From the NCBI GenBank assembly GCA_010692425.1, contig JAAHHJ010000034.1:1-64000 (forward strand): 64,000 nt of DNA, given 5' to 3'. Below, in pieces: positions 18,431 to 26,098 of the stretch. The notes below the pieces were generated by a model. It did not search any database. It was not told where the DNA came from and saw nothing but the letters and a program-made list of their open reading frames with translations. Origin of the DNA: Symploca sp. SIO3C6 (lineage in GTDB: Bacteria; Cyanobacteriota; Cyanobacteriia; Cyanobacteriales; Coleofasciculaceae). The position numbers and the translations under genes are program-made. Position 1 is the stretch's first letter, and each line of letters opens with the position of its first letter.

Positions 18431-20863
18431 ATGATGATCAATAAGATTGGACATAAGGTTTGGCGAAGGCTAAGTCGCAAAAGTCGGCGTTTCTCGACAG
18501 TAGTCCTAGTCTTACTGCTGTCTGTCCTAACTGTGCGATCGCTACCTTATCTAGCTCCCATTAAAGCCAGTGAACTCATTCAAGATCAACAGGCAATCGA
18601 ATTTAGCGATCGCTTTGGCTTACCTCTGGGAACATTACTTACCCGTGATCAAGACCATACTGCAGTTGTTCGGCTCAAGCAAATCTCTCCCCACTTTATC
18701 GATGCCATTCTTGCTGCTGAGGATGGTCAATTTTACCATCACGGCCCCTTAGAAATGCGTGCCATTGCGAGATCACTTCTACAAGCAATAAAAGCTAGAA
18801 GAATTGTCAGTGGTGCTTCTACAATTACTATGCAGCTGGCGCGGATGTTAGAACCTGCCCCCCGCACTCTACCAGCCAAGATACGCGAAATTTGGCTATC
18901 GTGGCGTTTAGCCGCTGGCATGAGCAAAGATGAAATTCTGCAAGCTTATATTAATAGACTGCCCATGGGCGGGAATATTTACGGCGTTGAAGCAGCTGCC
19001 CGCATCTATTTTGGCATGCCTGCTGCCGAACTTAATATTGCCCAGGCTAGTTTGTTGGCTGGTTTGCCTAACAATCCTAACTATCTCAATCCCTACGACT
19101 ACTGGGAAGCTTCAAAGCGGCGTCAGCAATATGTCCTCAATCGTATGGTTGAAGACGAGTATATAACCTCTACTCAAGCAGAGCGAGCTTATGCTGAAGA
19201 AATTTTACTAAAGTCCCGCAGGCAAGGTATTATTGCTGCACCACATTTCTTATTCTGGTTAGCTAATCAACTGCCACTAGGTCATTCTCCCCAGATTAAA
19301 ACCACTATAGATCGTTCTCTACAACAATTCGTGGAAGCGCAGGTTCAGCAAGTGGTTCTTAGCCTTGAAAACCACAATGTACACCACGCTGCTGCCCTAG
19401 TTATCGACAACCACTCTGGTGAAGTTTTAGCCTATGTAGGCTCTCCCGACTACTTTTTAGAAGCACAACTTGGGCGCAACGATGGAGTTCAAGCCTTACG
19501 CCAACCTGGTTCAACTCTCAAGCCTTTTGTTTATGAATTAGCTCTAGAAAAGAGCATTATTCATCCCCACACTATTTTAGCAGATGTACCCACCCATTAC
19601 CCAATTCCTGGGGCGCGGCTCTATTCTCCTGTAGATTATACCGAAACCTTTACTGGACCAGTACGTGTCCGTGTGGCCTTGGCTAATTCTCTCAATGTTC
19701 CAGCTGTGCGAGTATTAGAGAAGGTAGGAGTGCCAACTTTTCTTGAACGTTTGCATCAATTAGGCTTCCAACATTTACAGGAGTCTGCTGAATATTACGG
19801 CTTGGGGCTAGTTTTAGGTAGTGGCGAAGTCAGTCTTTGGGAGTTAGCTCGTGCTTACTTTATCCTTGCCAATCAAGGAAAAGTCCAACCTTTGATTACT
19901 AACTTATCCAATTCCCAATTATCACTTGACCATTCCCAATTATCAAATCCCACAACTTGGGCATTAATTACGAATATGTTAAGCGATCGCCATGCCCGCG
20001 CTCAAGGTTTTGGTGTGGATTCGGTGCTCAATTTGCCGTTTCCTACAGCTGTCAAAACTGGTACTTCTTCAAATTTCCGTGATACCTGGACTGTTGGCTT
20101 CACTACTGATTATACAGTTGCTACCTGGGTAGGCAATTTTGATGGTGAACCGATGCGACAGGTTCCTGGAGTTATGGGTGCAGCCCCATTGTGGCATCGC
20201 ATTATCTTACATCTGCATCAGGAACAAGAACCAGCTAAGTTTACGCCTCCAGTTAGTATGGTGCAGCGTCCGGTGTGTACTCTTTCAGGATTACGACCAA
20301 CTCCTGAGTGTCCTTCGACAGTACTCGAATATTTCTACCCAGAAGAACTCAGCGAATATAATCGCCATAGGGACAGTTTAGATCAAAACCAATCTCCTGC
20401 AAAGCCTGCTGAGCAATTATTAACAAACAAGGATAAAAGTGATTCTACTACTGCCTATTTTTCAACCGGAGATAGACAATTATCACACTACAGCCTCAAT
20501 TTACCTGAAGAGTACGATAACTGGTTAGCAATGCAGCCGCAACCATATTTAGCACCGACTAAACTTAAAATTTTGTCTCCTAGCAATGGTGATTTATTTA
20601 TGATTGAGCCTAGCGTTGAGACTGAAGGTAATATTCAAAGGTTAGAATTTAAAATTGCTAGGGTAGATAACCAACCTGTGGAGTGGTGGCTAAATGGTCG
20701 CAAGCTAGAAACGGATACAGGTAATTCGGTTTTCTGGCAGTTGCATCCTGGAGAATGGAACTTGCAGGTAAAAAGTGGTGAAATGAGTGATCAAGTGAGT
20801 TTTGAGGTGCAATTAACTGAAAATAGACTTACCCGTAGGGGTTTTTCCATTGCTAAACCTTAA
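18431..20863 (+). CDS. pbpC: Penicillin-binding protein 1C (bifunctional transglycosylase/transpeptidase)
   Basis: Protein of 810 residues. An N-terminal membrane anchor (about 20-38) is followed by a GT51 glycosyltransferase domain with the catalytic Glu97 in ILAAEDGQFYHHG. The transpeptidase domain has Ser361-x-x-Lys364 (PGSTLKPF), the SLN motif (ANSLNVPAVR) and the KTG triad beginning at Lys542. The C-terminal region fits the PBP1C-specific beta domain. It polymerises and cross-links peptidoglycan in the periplasm. HIP1-like octamers occur within the coding sequence. Confidence 0.93.
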   Translation: MMINKIGHKVWRRLSRKSRRFSTVVLVLLLSVLTVRSLPYLAPIKASELIQDQQAIEFSDRFGLPLGTLLTRDQDHTAVVRLKQISPHFIDAILAAEDGQFYHHGPLEMRAIARSLLQAIKARRIVSGASTITMQLARMLEPAPRTLPAKIREIWLSWRLAAGMSKDEILQAYINRLPMGGNIYGVEAAARIYFGMPAAELNIAQASLLAGLPNNPNYLNPYDYWEASKRRQQYVLNRMVEDEYITSTQAERAYAEEILLKSRRQGIIAAPHFLFWLANQLPLGHSPQIKTTIDRSLQQFVEAQVQQVVLSLENHNVHHAAALVIDNHSGEVLAYVGSPDYFLEAQLGRNDGVQALRQPGSTLKPFVYELALEKSIIHPHTILADVPTHYPIPGARLYSPVDYTETFTGPVRVRVALANSLNVPAVRVLEKVGVPTFLERLHQLGFQHLQESAEYYGLGLVLGSGEVSLWELARAYFILANQGKVQPLITNLSNSQLSLDHSQLSNPTTWALITNMLSDRHARAQGFGVDSVLNLPFPTAVKTGTSSNFRDTWTVGFTTDYTVATWVGNFDGEPMRQVPGVMGAAPLWHRIILHLHQEQEPAKFTPPVSMVQRPVCTLSGLRPTPECPSTVLEYFYPEELSEYNRHRDSLDQNQSPAKPAEQLLTNKDKSDSTTAYFSTGDRQLSHYSLNLPEEYDNWLAMQPQPYLAPTKLKILSPSNGDLFMIEPSVETEGNIQRLEFKIARVDNQPVEWWLNGRKLETDTGNSVFWQLHPGEWNLQVKSGEMSDQVSFEVQLTENRLTRRGFSIAKP

Positions 20864-20941
20864 AATTATTCTTCTCCCTAACCCCTTTTTTCGGTTTCCC
20901 GGTACTCAGAAACATTTCAGCATTTACACCTTACAGGTTTT

Positions 20942-21826
20942 CTAATTTCTTTTTACTTCTATAAATTGTCCATGTACCCAACTACCAGTTCTTTTCCGGT
21001 TGTAATTTGATGTGTTGTAATTTGATGTTTTTACTTCTATAAATTGTCCATGTACCCAACTACCAGTTTTTCTCTGCCCTGAAATTCCTAGTTTTCTTCC
21101 AGGATAAAGAGGATAAGTGTGTTTGTCTAACTCCAAGAGCATCTCATCAAGCCAATCTAAAGTTCTATCTAGCTGTCTTTCAATACTTATCAACTCACCT
21201 AAATCAATAGAGTCAAGATTTAGCTCATCTACCATATCTTCTAAATCAGTAGTATCAAAAACATCTCCGATTTCATCAAGTAAATCACAAAAATTAATGT
21301 GATCAGGCAGAAAATTACTAATATCCGGAATCTCTAAGAAGTCTTCAATTGAAAGACTACTAATGTCGGGAAAGTCAATATCCGGCAAATCAATATCTGG
21401 TAAATCAATATCTGGTAAATCAATATCCGGTAAAAACGAGGCTAATGGAACAAGCTCACTAAAAATAAACTTCGCAACTTGGATTCCTCCTTTTTGTAAG
21501 GCTCTGTTTTTACGTTGTTGTTCCAGTTCTCTATTCCGTTGTTCTATGAGTCTATTTCTTTCTTGTCTGCGCCTTTCTCTTTCAGCACGTAATTGATTGG
21601 ATTTAGCTTTGAGTTGGTTTGATTTTTTAATAACATCGTCCTGTTTACCTACACATATTTTTAGTTTCTCAAGTGCTTTTACTTTTTCTTCTCTTTGAGC
21701 CTTACCTTCAGGATCAATAAGATCACTTAAATTTCTTAGTGACTTTCTAACTAATTTGGCTAAACGATTTTTTCTTTTCCCTTTTTTATTTTGATTATTA
21801 TTTTGTTGTGGAGGGCTTAGTGTCAC
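20942..21826 (-). CDS. Unknown protein with DLPDI and TGSWVHGQF repeats
   Basis: Protein of 294 residues, starting at a GTG preceded by AGGTGAG. A basic N-terminus (about 1-40) leads to a long Arg/Glu/Gln coiled coil (about 50-110), then five tandem PDIDL-type pentapeptides, an acidic helical segment and, at the C-terminus, two copies of TGSWVHGQFIEVK. The C-terminal copies come from identical 41-bp DNA repeats at 20950-20990 and 21028-21068. No family is recognised and no signal peptide is present. The composition suggests a structural or scaffold protein. Confidence 0.65.
   Translation of the reverse strand: MTLSPPQQNNNQNKKGKRKNRLAKLVRKSLRNLSDLIDPEGKAQREEKVKALEKLKICVGKQDDVIKKSNQLKAKSNQLRAERERRRQERNRLIEQRNRELEQQRKNRALQKGGIQVAKFIFSELVPLASFLPDIDLPDIDLPDIDLPDIDFPDISSLSIEDFLEIPDISNFLPDHINFCDLLDEIGDVFDTTDLEDMVDELNLDSIDLGELISIERQLDRTLDWLDEMLLELDKHTYPLYPGRKLGISGQRKTGSWVHGQFIEVKTSNYNTSNYNRKRTGSWVHGQFIEVKRN
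20950..21068 (-). repeat. Two identical 41-bp direct repeats inside a coding sequence
   Basis: Copies at 20950-20990 and 21028-21068 are identical and 78 bases apart, in frame. The spacer itself contains a doubled TAATTTGATG unit that encodes the tandem TSNYN. Confidence 0.9.
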
Positions 21827-21892
21827 TTTTTCTTCTCACCTGTTGAACTATTCCTTCAGCAAAGCCTTTATTTCTTTTACTTCAATTCCTGA

Positions 21893-22036
21893 CTATGCAA
21901 CCCTCTGACTCAATGGCACATCAAACTCACAGCCTAAATACTGTTTCAAAGCACCCACCACAACTTCAGTCTTAGACGTGCCAGTCTGCTTTAGGTAAGG
22001 GCGTTGTCAATAGCTCTGTTGAGGAACTTCAGTCAT
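21893..22036 (-). pseudogene. Fragment of a ribbon-helix-helix-like small protein
   Basis: The minus-strand frame reads YLKQTGTSKTEVVVGALKQY then LGCEFDVPLSQRVA before a TAG at 21893-21895. This resembles the helical part of RHH-type DNA-binding or antitoxin proteins common in cyanobacteria. A TGA interrupts the frame before any start (MTEVPQQSY then stop), so it appears dead. The rest of 21827-22173 shows nothing recognisable. Confidence 0.45.
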
Positions 22037-22173
22037 GACAATGCCTAAAAGATAAACACATACTAACCTTTGCATGTCAAGGCATGGCAAGATGTAACAT
22101 AAGAAAAGTAGATAATCTTAACATTTCAATGATGATTTGCTTGATTGCGATTACCGAGATGAGATAATCCATT

Positions 22174-22289
22174 ACCTCGATTTGTTCTGGGTTGCCCAAC
22201 TCTAATAGAGGAGTGCCTGCCTCCACATGTCGAGCGCTTTCCTGAATTATTGAAAATAGTCTAATTAAGCTGGAGAGCAAATCCCTATA
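22174..22289 (-). pseudogene. Collapsed partial copy of the HlyD-type adaptor gene
   Basis: On the minus strand, 22289-22245 equals 15546-15590 (upstream of the adaptor gene). It is joined without a gap to 22244-about 22173, which equals 16433-16504 (inside that gene, encoding QESARHVEAGTPLLELGNPE). About 840 bases between those parts are missing. Past this point the similarity fades. It begins only nine bases beyond the hoxH stop codon. Confidence 0.85.
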
Positions 22290-22298
22290 CTTCCCATG

Positions 22299-23723
22299 CT
22301 AATCCCGCCAAACTTCATCTAACAAGGCACCATTAGCCCCCAGAAGTTGAATATGCAAAGGCATCTGCCCCATCGCATGAGTTGAACAACTCAAACAGGG
22401 GTCAAAAGCACGAATTCCTGCCTCTACTCGGTTTAACATTCCTTCAGGAATTTCACTGCCGTGGATATAATGCTTAGCAATCTGAGCTACAGTTTTATTC
22501 ATAGCTAGATTATTCTGACCAGTGGCGATAATCATATTAACTTTTTCAATTAACCCATTTTCATTTACCTGATAGTGGTGGAAGAGAGTGCCCCTCGGTG
22601 CCTCGCTAACACCAATGCCCTCTAACTGGTTAATTCCAGCACTGGCGCGGGTACGTTGAGAAACAATGTCTGGGTCATCGATCAATTGTTCAATCTTCTC
22701 CACCGCCGCCATAATTTCAACTAGGCGTGCATAATGATAAAAGAAGGAAGAAGTAGCAATAGTATCGCCGCGTTCACGAAACTCCTGCAACTCATTGTCA
22801 GCTGCTGGTGTGCCAATGTGGGAGCAAATATTTAACCGCGCTAATGGTCCGACACGATAGATACCTTCAGGATAACCAAGAGGCTTATAGTAAGGAAACT
22901 TGAGATAAGACCAAGGTTCGACAGCCTCACCCAAAAAGTCCTGATAATCATCTTCACTAAGACCATCAGCAACAATATTACCCTCACTATCGACAAAACG
23001 AATCTGACCGTCGTAGTATTCCCATTCTCCATCCTTGCCCACCAATCCCATAAACAAGGAAGGAAAATTACCAAAGGTTTGTACTTCAGTGGTAAACTGA
23101 TCGAGTAAGCGCTTAAATAAAGATAGGGCATTTTGGGCGATCGCGCGGGACTCAGGAAGGCGATCAATTATCCAATTGCGTCCCTGCTCAGATAGTGGAG
23201 ATCTTACCCCTCCAGGTACAGCCCAAGCTGGATGAATCTTCTTTGCCCCTAGCAGTTCAATTATCTGCTGACCAAACTGCCGTAGGCGAATGCCACCCCT
23301 AGCCAAATCTGGATCAGCGGCAATTAGTCCAAACACATTGCGAGTAGCTGGATTACAGTCCCAACCCAATAACAAATCTGGGCTGCTAAGGTGGAAGAAA
23401 CTGAGGGCATGGGACTGAATAATCTGCCCTAAATTCATCAGCCGCCGCAGTTTATCTCCAGCTGGAGGAATCTTCACTGCCTGAATTTTGTCTCCTGTCT
23501 TCGCCGATGCTAACAAGTGGCTAACCGGACAAATCCCACAGATACGGGCAGTAATTCCAGCCATTTCCCACATTGGACGACCTTCACAGAATTTCTCAAA
23601 TCCGCGAAATTCCCCAACATGGAAGTGAGCATCTGTGACTTCACCAGCATCATCTAAATAGATCGATATTTTAGCATGACCCTCAATACGCGTTACCGGG
23701 TCTATAATCACTGTTTTAGACAT
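22299..23723 (-). CDS. hoxH: Bidirectional NiFe hydrogenase large subunit HoxH
   Basis: Protein of 474 residues carrying the NiFe active site. The N-terminal motif [10 protein letters not shown] supplies Cys62 and Cys65, and the C-terminal DPCLSCSTH supplies Cys443 and Cys446. Another signature is [11 protein letters not shown]. The last 25 residues after His449 are the peptide normally removed by the protease HoxW; no hoxW is in the window. Last gene of the hox operon. The chosen ATG begins MSKTVIIDP, the conserved start, not the in-frame codon 30 bases upstream. It is separated from the CBS-CP12 gene by a CTCCCCAT repeat array. Confidence 0.96.
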   Translation of the reverse strand: MSKTVIIDPVTRIEGHAKISIYLDDAGEVTDAHFHVGEFRGFEKFCEGRPMWEMAGITARICGICPVSHLLASAKTGDKIQAVKIPPAGDKLRRLMNLGQIIQSHALSFFHLSSPDLLLGWDCNPATRNVFGLIAADPDLARGGIRLRQFGQQIIELLGAKKIHPAWAVPGGVRSPLSEQGRNWIIDRLPESRAIAQNALSLFKRLLDQFTTEVQTFGNFPSLFMGLVGKDGEWEYYDGQIRFVDSEGNIVADGLSEDDYQDFLGEAVEPWSYLKFPYYKPLGYPEGIYRVGPLARLNICSHIGTPAADNELQEFRERGDTIATSSFFYHYARLVEIMAAVEKIEQLIDDPDIVSQRTRASAGINQLEGIGVSEAPRGTLFHHYQVNENGLIEKVNMIIATGQNNLAMNKTVAQIAKHYIHGSEIPEGMLNRVEAGIRAFDPCLSCSTHAMGQMPLHIQLLGANGALLDEVWRD

Positions 23724-23784
23724 TGGGACACTCCCCCAAGCTGAAAATATCAATAATCTTTACCGTTTAGAACCTTAAAAGATA

Positions 23785-23822
23785 TCTCCCCATCTCCCCA
23801 TCTCCCCATCTTCCCCTCTCCC
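23785..23822. repeat. CTCCCCAT octamer array in the hox operon
   Basis: Roughly four and a half tandem units of CTCCCCAT type lie between the CBS-CP12 gene and hoxH. The reverse complement of the same unit recurs at 51350-51395, and a looser version lies at about 51553-51593. Confidence 0.8.
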
Positions 23823-23823
23823 T

Positions 23824-24447
23824 CTAACCACTACACCAGTTATCATACTGCTGTGCTGAAAGCACCTCTGAATTCTCCTCACTGTATTCCTCAAAAGCAG
23901 TCTTGGGGAGTTTCTGGGCTAGCTGATGGGCTGCCTCAGCTTGGAGTTCTTCAACAACATTCCAAGCTACACTACATTCTTGGGAAGTCGAACCTTTTTG
24001 CTCACAGATGGCACGGGCATTTTCAGTACCTTCTCGGATTTTCTGTGCCAGCATCAGAGCTTGGGGTTTCTCTAAAAAGTCACTCTTGGTTAAAATATCG
24101 GCAATTGAAATAACACCTAGTAATCCGCCCTGAATAATCGGTGCTTGACAGATGCCAGTATTGACGAATAGCCGCGCTACATACTCAACTCCCAAGTCAG
24201 GGTTGGCAACAATGCAAGGCTTAGTCATAATCTCATAGACTCGCACTTGCTGGGGATCTTTGCCAAAAGCTACTACCTTGCGGATAACATCTGTTGCCGT
24301 CACAATACCATAGGCATCTTGATCATGAGTGCGATCTACAATCAAGGCATTTAAGCCCTTCTCCTTCATTAACCCTACTGCCTGGGCAACAGTCGCGGCA
24401 CCACGAATGGTAGCTACGTCTTTATTCATAATCTCTGCTGCTTTCAC
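23824..24447 (-). CDS. CBS-domain protein fused to a CP12-like domain
   Basis: Protein of about 207 residues. A CBS pair occupies about 1-125 (AAEIMNKDVATIRG and VYEIMTKPCIV, with LLGVISIADILTK). A CP12-like tail follows at about 135-207: Cys148-x9-Cys158, then the CP12 hallmark AWNVVEELQAEAAHQ, ending YDNWCSG. Canonical CP12 binds GAPDH and phosphoribulokinase and has two Cys pairs; here the second pair is reduced to a single Cys205. CBS pairs sense adenylates. It lies within the hox operon between hoxY and hoxH, so it could couple energy state or redox to hydrogenase or carbon metabolism. I chose the GTG (GTGAAAGCAGCAGAG) preceded by GGGGATAG; a TTG ten codons upstream and an ATG at MNKD are alternatives. 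Confidence 0.85.
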   Translation of the reverse strand: MKAAEIMNKDVATIRGAATVAQAVGLMKEKGLNALIVDRTHDQDAYGIVTATDVIRKVVAFGKDPQQVRVYEIMTKPCIVANPDLGVEYVARLFVNTGICQAPIIQGGLLGVISIADILTKSDFLEKPQALMLAQKIREGTENARAICEQKGSTSQECSVAWNVVEELQAEAAHQLAQKLPKTAFEEYSEENSEVLSAQQYDNWCSG

Positions 24448-24546
24448 TATATTTCTATCCCCAAGGGTGACTCGCAATTTTTTCCAACACTTATCCTCAG
24501 CACAACGTTTTTATCTGAGGATTTTATACCGATTACTTCAATGTTT

Positions 24547-24644
24547 ACTACAAATACTTTTGAAGTAATAAGTAATAGGTAATAAGTAATAAGCAAGAGG
24601 TGTTGTCGTGTTCATTTTTTACTTCAATTCAGAATATTTGTAGT
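24547..24644. mobile_element. MITE-like element with GTAATAA core, copy 1
   Basis: About 98 bases, bounded by ACTACAAATA (24547-24556) and its inverse TATTTGTAGT (24635-24644). The homology of the ends extends inward (TGAAGTAA against TTACTTCA). The core has four GTAATAA-type units at 24565-24592. It fills the spacer between hoxY and the CBS-CP12 gene. It has no coding capacity. A second copy lies at 25971-26067. Confidence 0.75.
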
Positions 24645-24663
24645 ATTTTTCTGCTATCTAAGC

Positions 24664-25209
24664 TTACCCAAATTTAATCATTTCTCGACCTTCAATTTTA
24701 GGTTTTTCCCCTCTTAATAAAGGTGCAATTGCTGCACGAATTCGTGCTGCTGATGGCGGACATCCAGGCAAATAAATATCAACTGGCACCACTTCATGCA
24801 CTGGCAATACTTGTTTGAGTAAAGGGGGTACAATACCTTCTGCTTGAGGCAGCTGGGCATTAATATCTGCCAATTCTAGATAACACCGGTTTAAAACTGG
24901 CTCAACCCCTCCTAGCATATTGCGCATTGATGGTACATTCGCAGTCACCGCACAATCCCCAAAGGAAACTAGGTATTTGCTACGCTCTCTAACCTTGTGG
25001 ATTATTTCCCAGTTATCTTGATTAGCAACACCCCCTTCCACTAGAACTAAATCTACTCCTTGAGGATACTCTTTGATATCTATTAGCGGGCTGTAAACCA
25101 CTTCCACTTGCGCCGCCAAATCAAAGAGCCACTCATCTAAATCCAGAAAGGACATGTGACAACCAGAGCAACCACAGAGCCACACAGTTGCTAGTTTTAT
25201 CTTATCCAT
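24664..25209 (-). CDS. hoxY: NiFe hydrogenase small subunit HoxY
   Basis: Protein of 181 residues. It carries the proximal FeS cluster of the hydrogenase heterodimer with HoxH. The Cys ligand pattern is visible: WLCGCSGCHMSFLD at the N-terminus, SFGDCAVTANVPSMRN in the middle and YLPGCPPSAARIR near the C-terminus. No twin-Arg signal is present, as expected for the cytoplasmic soluble enzyme. Its first codons overlap the end of hoxU by 13 bases, indicating translational coupling. Confidence 0.95.
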   Translation of the reverse strand: MDKIKLATVWLCGCSGCHMSFLDLDEWLFDLAAQVEVVYSPLIDIKEYPQGVDLVLVEGGVANQDNWEIIHKVRERSKYLVSFGDCAVTANVPSMRNMLGGVEPVLNRCYLELADINAQLPQAEGIVPPLLKQVLPVHEVVPVDIYLPGCPPSAARIRAAIAPLLRGEKPKIEGREMIKFG

Positions 25210-25913
25210 TGTTGTTTCTCCCGCGCTGTCACCAGAAATTCCAGTTTTCCTCTATCTTTTTCCATTTCTGCCACGGTTGAGCCTTGGCGGAAAATTGCGC
25301 CTGTGGGGCAAGCATCGACGCATTTGCCACAGGATGTACAAGCCTCCACGTCACCCCAAGGCTGATTCAAACCCGAAATTATTTTGGAGCCAGCACCGCG
25401 CCCAGCGACATCCCAGACGTGAGCCCCTTCAATTTCGTCGCAAACTCTCACACAACGGGTACAGAGAATGCACCGGTTATGATCAATGCCAAACTGAGAA
25501 TGAGAGACATCTATTTCCCTTTGGGGAAAGCGGTAGGGGAAACGGGTATGATCCATGCCCACTTCTATTGCCATATCTTGAAGCTCGCAATTCCCATTTG
25601 CCACACACACCGCACAGACGTGATTGCCTTCAGAAAACAGCATCTCCACAACCATGCGCCGATACTCTTGCAATTGTGGGCTATGAGTTCGCACTTCCAT
25701 ACCCTCTGCCACCTCAGTGACACAGGCAGGCATTAGCTTATTAATACCAGCAATTTCCACTAGGCACAAGCGGCAAGCGCTGACATTGGAAACTCCTTCC
25801 AAGTAACATAAAGTAGGGATGCGGATGCCTGCTTCCTGCGCTGCCTTTAAGATACTTGCGCCCTCTTCAATTGCTATGGGAGCGCCGTCAATCGTCAAAG
25901 TCCTGACTGACAT
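25197..25913 (-). CDS. hoxU: Diaphorase FeS subunit HoxU
   Basis: Protein of 238 residues. The N-terminal [2Fe-2S] ferredoxin-like domain has CYLEGVSNVSACRLC and ACVTEV. Next comes a His-Cys segment (SEGNHVCAVCVANGNC) and two [4Fe-4S] motifs (CILCTRCVRVCDE and CTSCGKCVDACPTGAIF). It relays electrons between the HoxEF diaphorase and HoxYH. It is followed directly by hoxY with overlap. The 185-base spacer towards the upstream gene hcp contains a MITE-like element. Confidence 0.96.
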   Translation of the reverse strand: MSVRTLTIDGAPIAIEEGASILKAAQEAGIRIPTLCYLEGVSNVSACRLCLVEIAGINKLMPACVTEVAEGMEVRTHSPQLQEYRRMVVEMLFSEGNHVCAVCVANGNCELQDMAIEVGMDHTRFPYRFPQREIDVSHSQFGIDHNRCILCTRCVRVCDEIEGAHVWDVAGRGAGSKIISGLNQPWGDVEACTSCGKCVDACPTGAIFRQGSTVAEMEKDRGKLEFLVTAREKQQWIR

Positions 25914-25970
25914 AATTTACTCCTGTTTTTTTACTAAGCTAATATCAATTACCTAATTACCTAAACGCTT

Positions 25971-26067
25971 ACTACAAATAATTCTAAGTATTAAACATAC
26001 AGTAATAAATATCCTAGTAGTCACTTATTACTTATTACTTATTACTTAAAATCAGACTATTTGTAGC
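25971..26067. mobile_element. MITE-like element with GTAATAA core, copy 2
   Basis: About 96 bases bounded by CTACAAATA (25972-25980) and TATTTGTAG (26058-26066). The inner core on the minus strand has three GTAATAA units (seen as TTATTAC at 26025-26045). Relative to copy 1 the core is inverted. It occupies the spacer between hcp and hoxU. Confidence 0.72.
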
Positions 26068-26098
26068 ATCTTTAAACCCTATCTAGATTAAATATGGT

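Noticed and set aside
25277-25736. Plus-strand frames opposite hoxU
   Set aside because: They mirror hoxU, whose FeS motifs are unambiguous. The Pro/His-rich composition is typical of an antisense frame.
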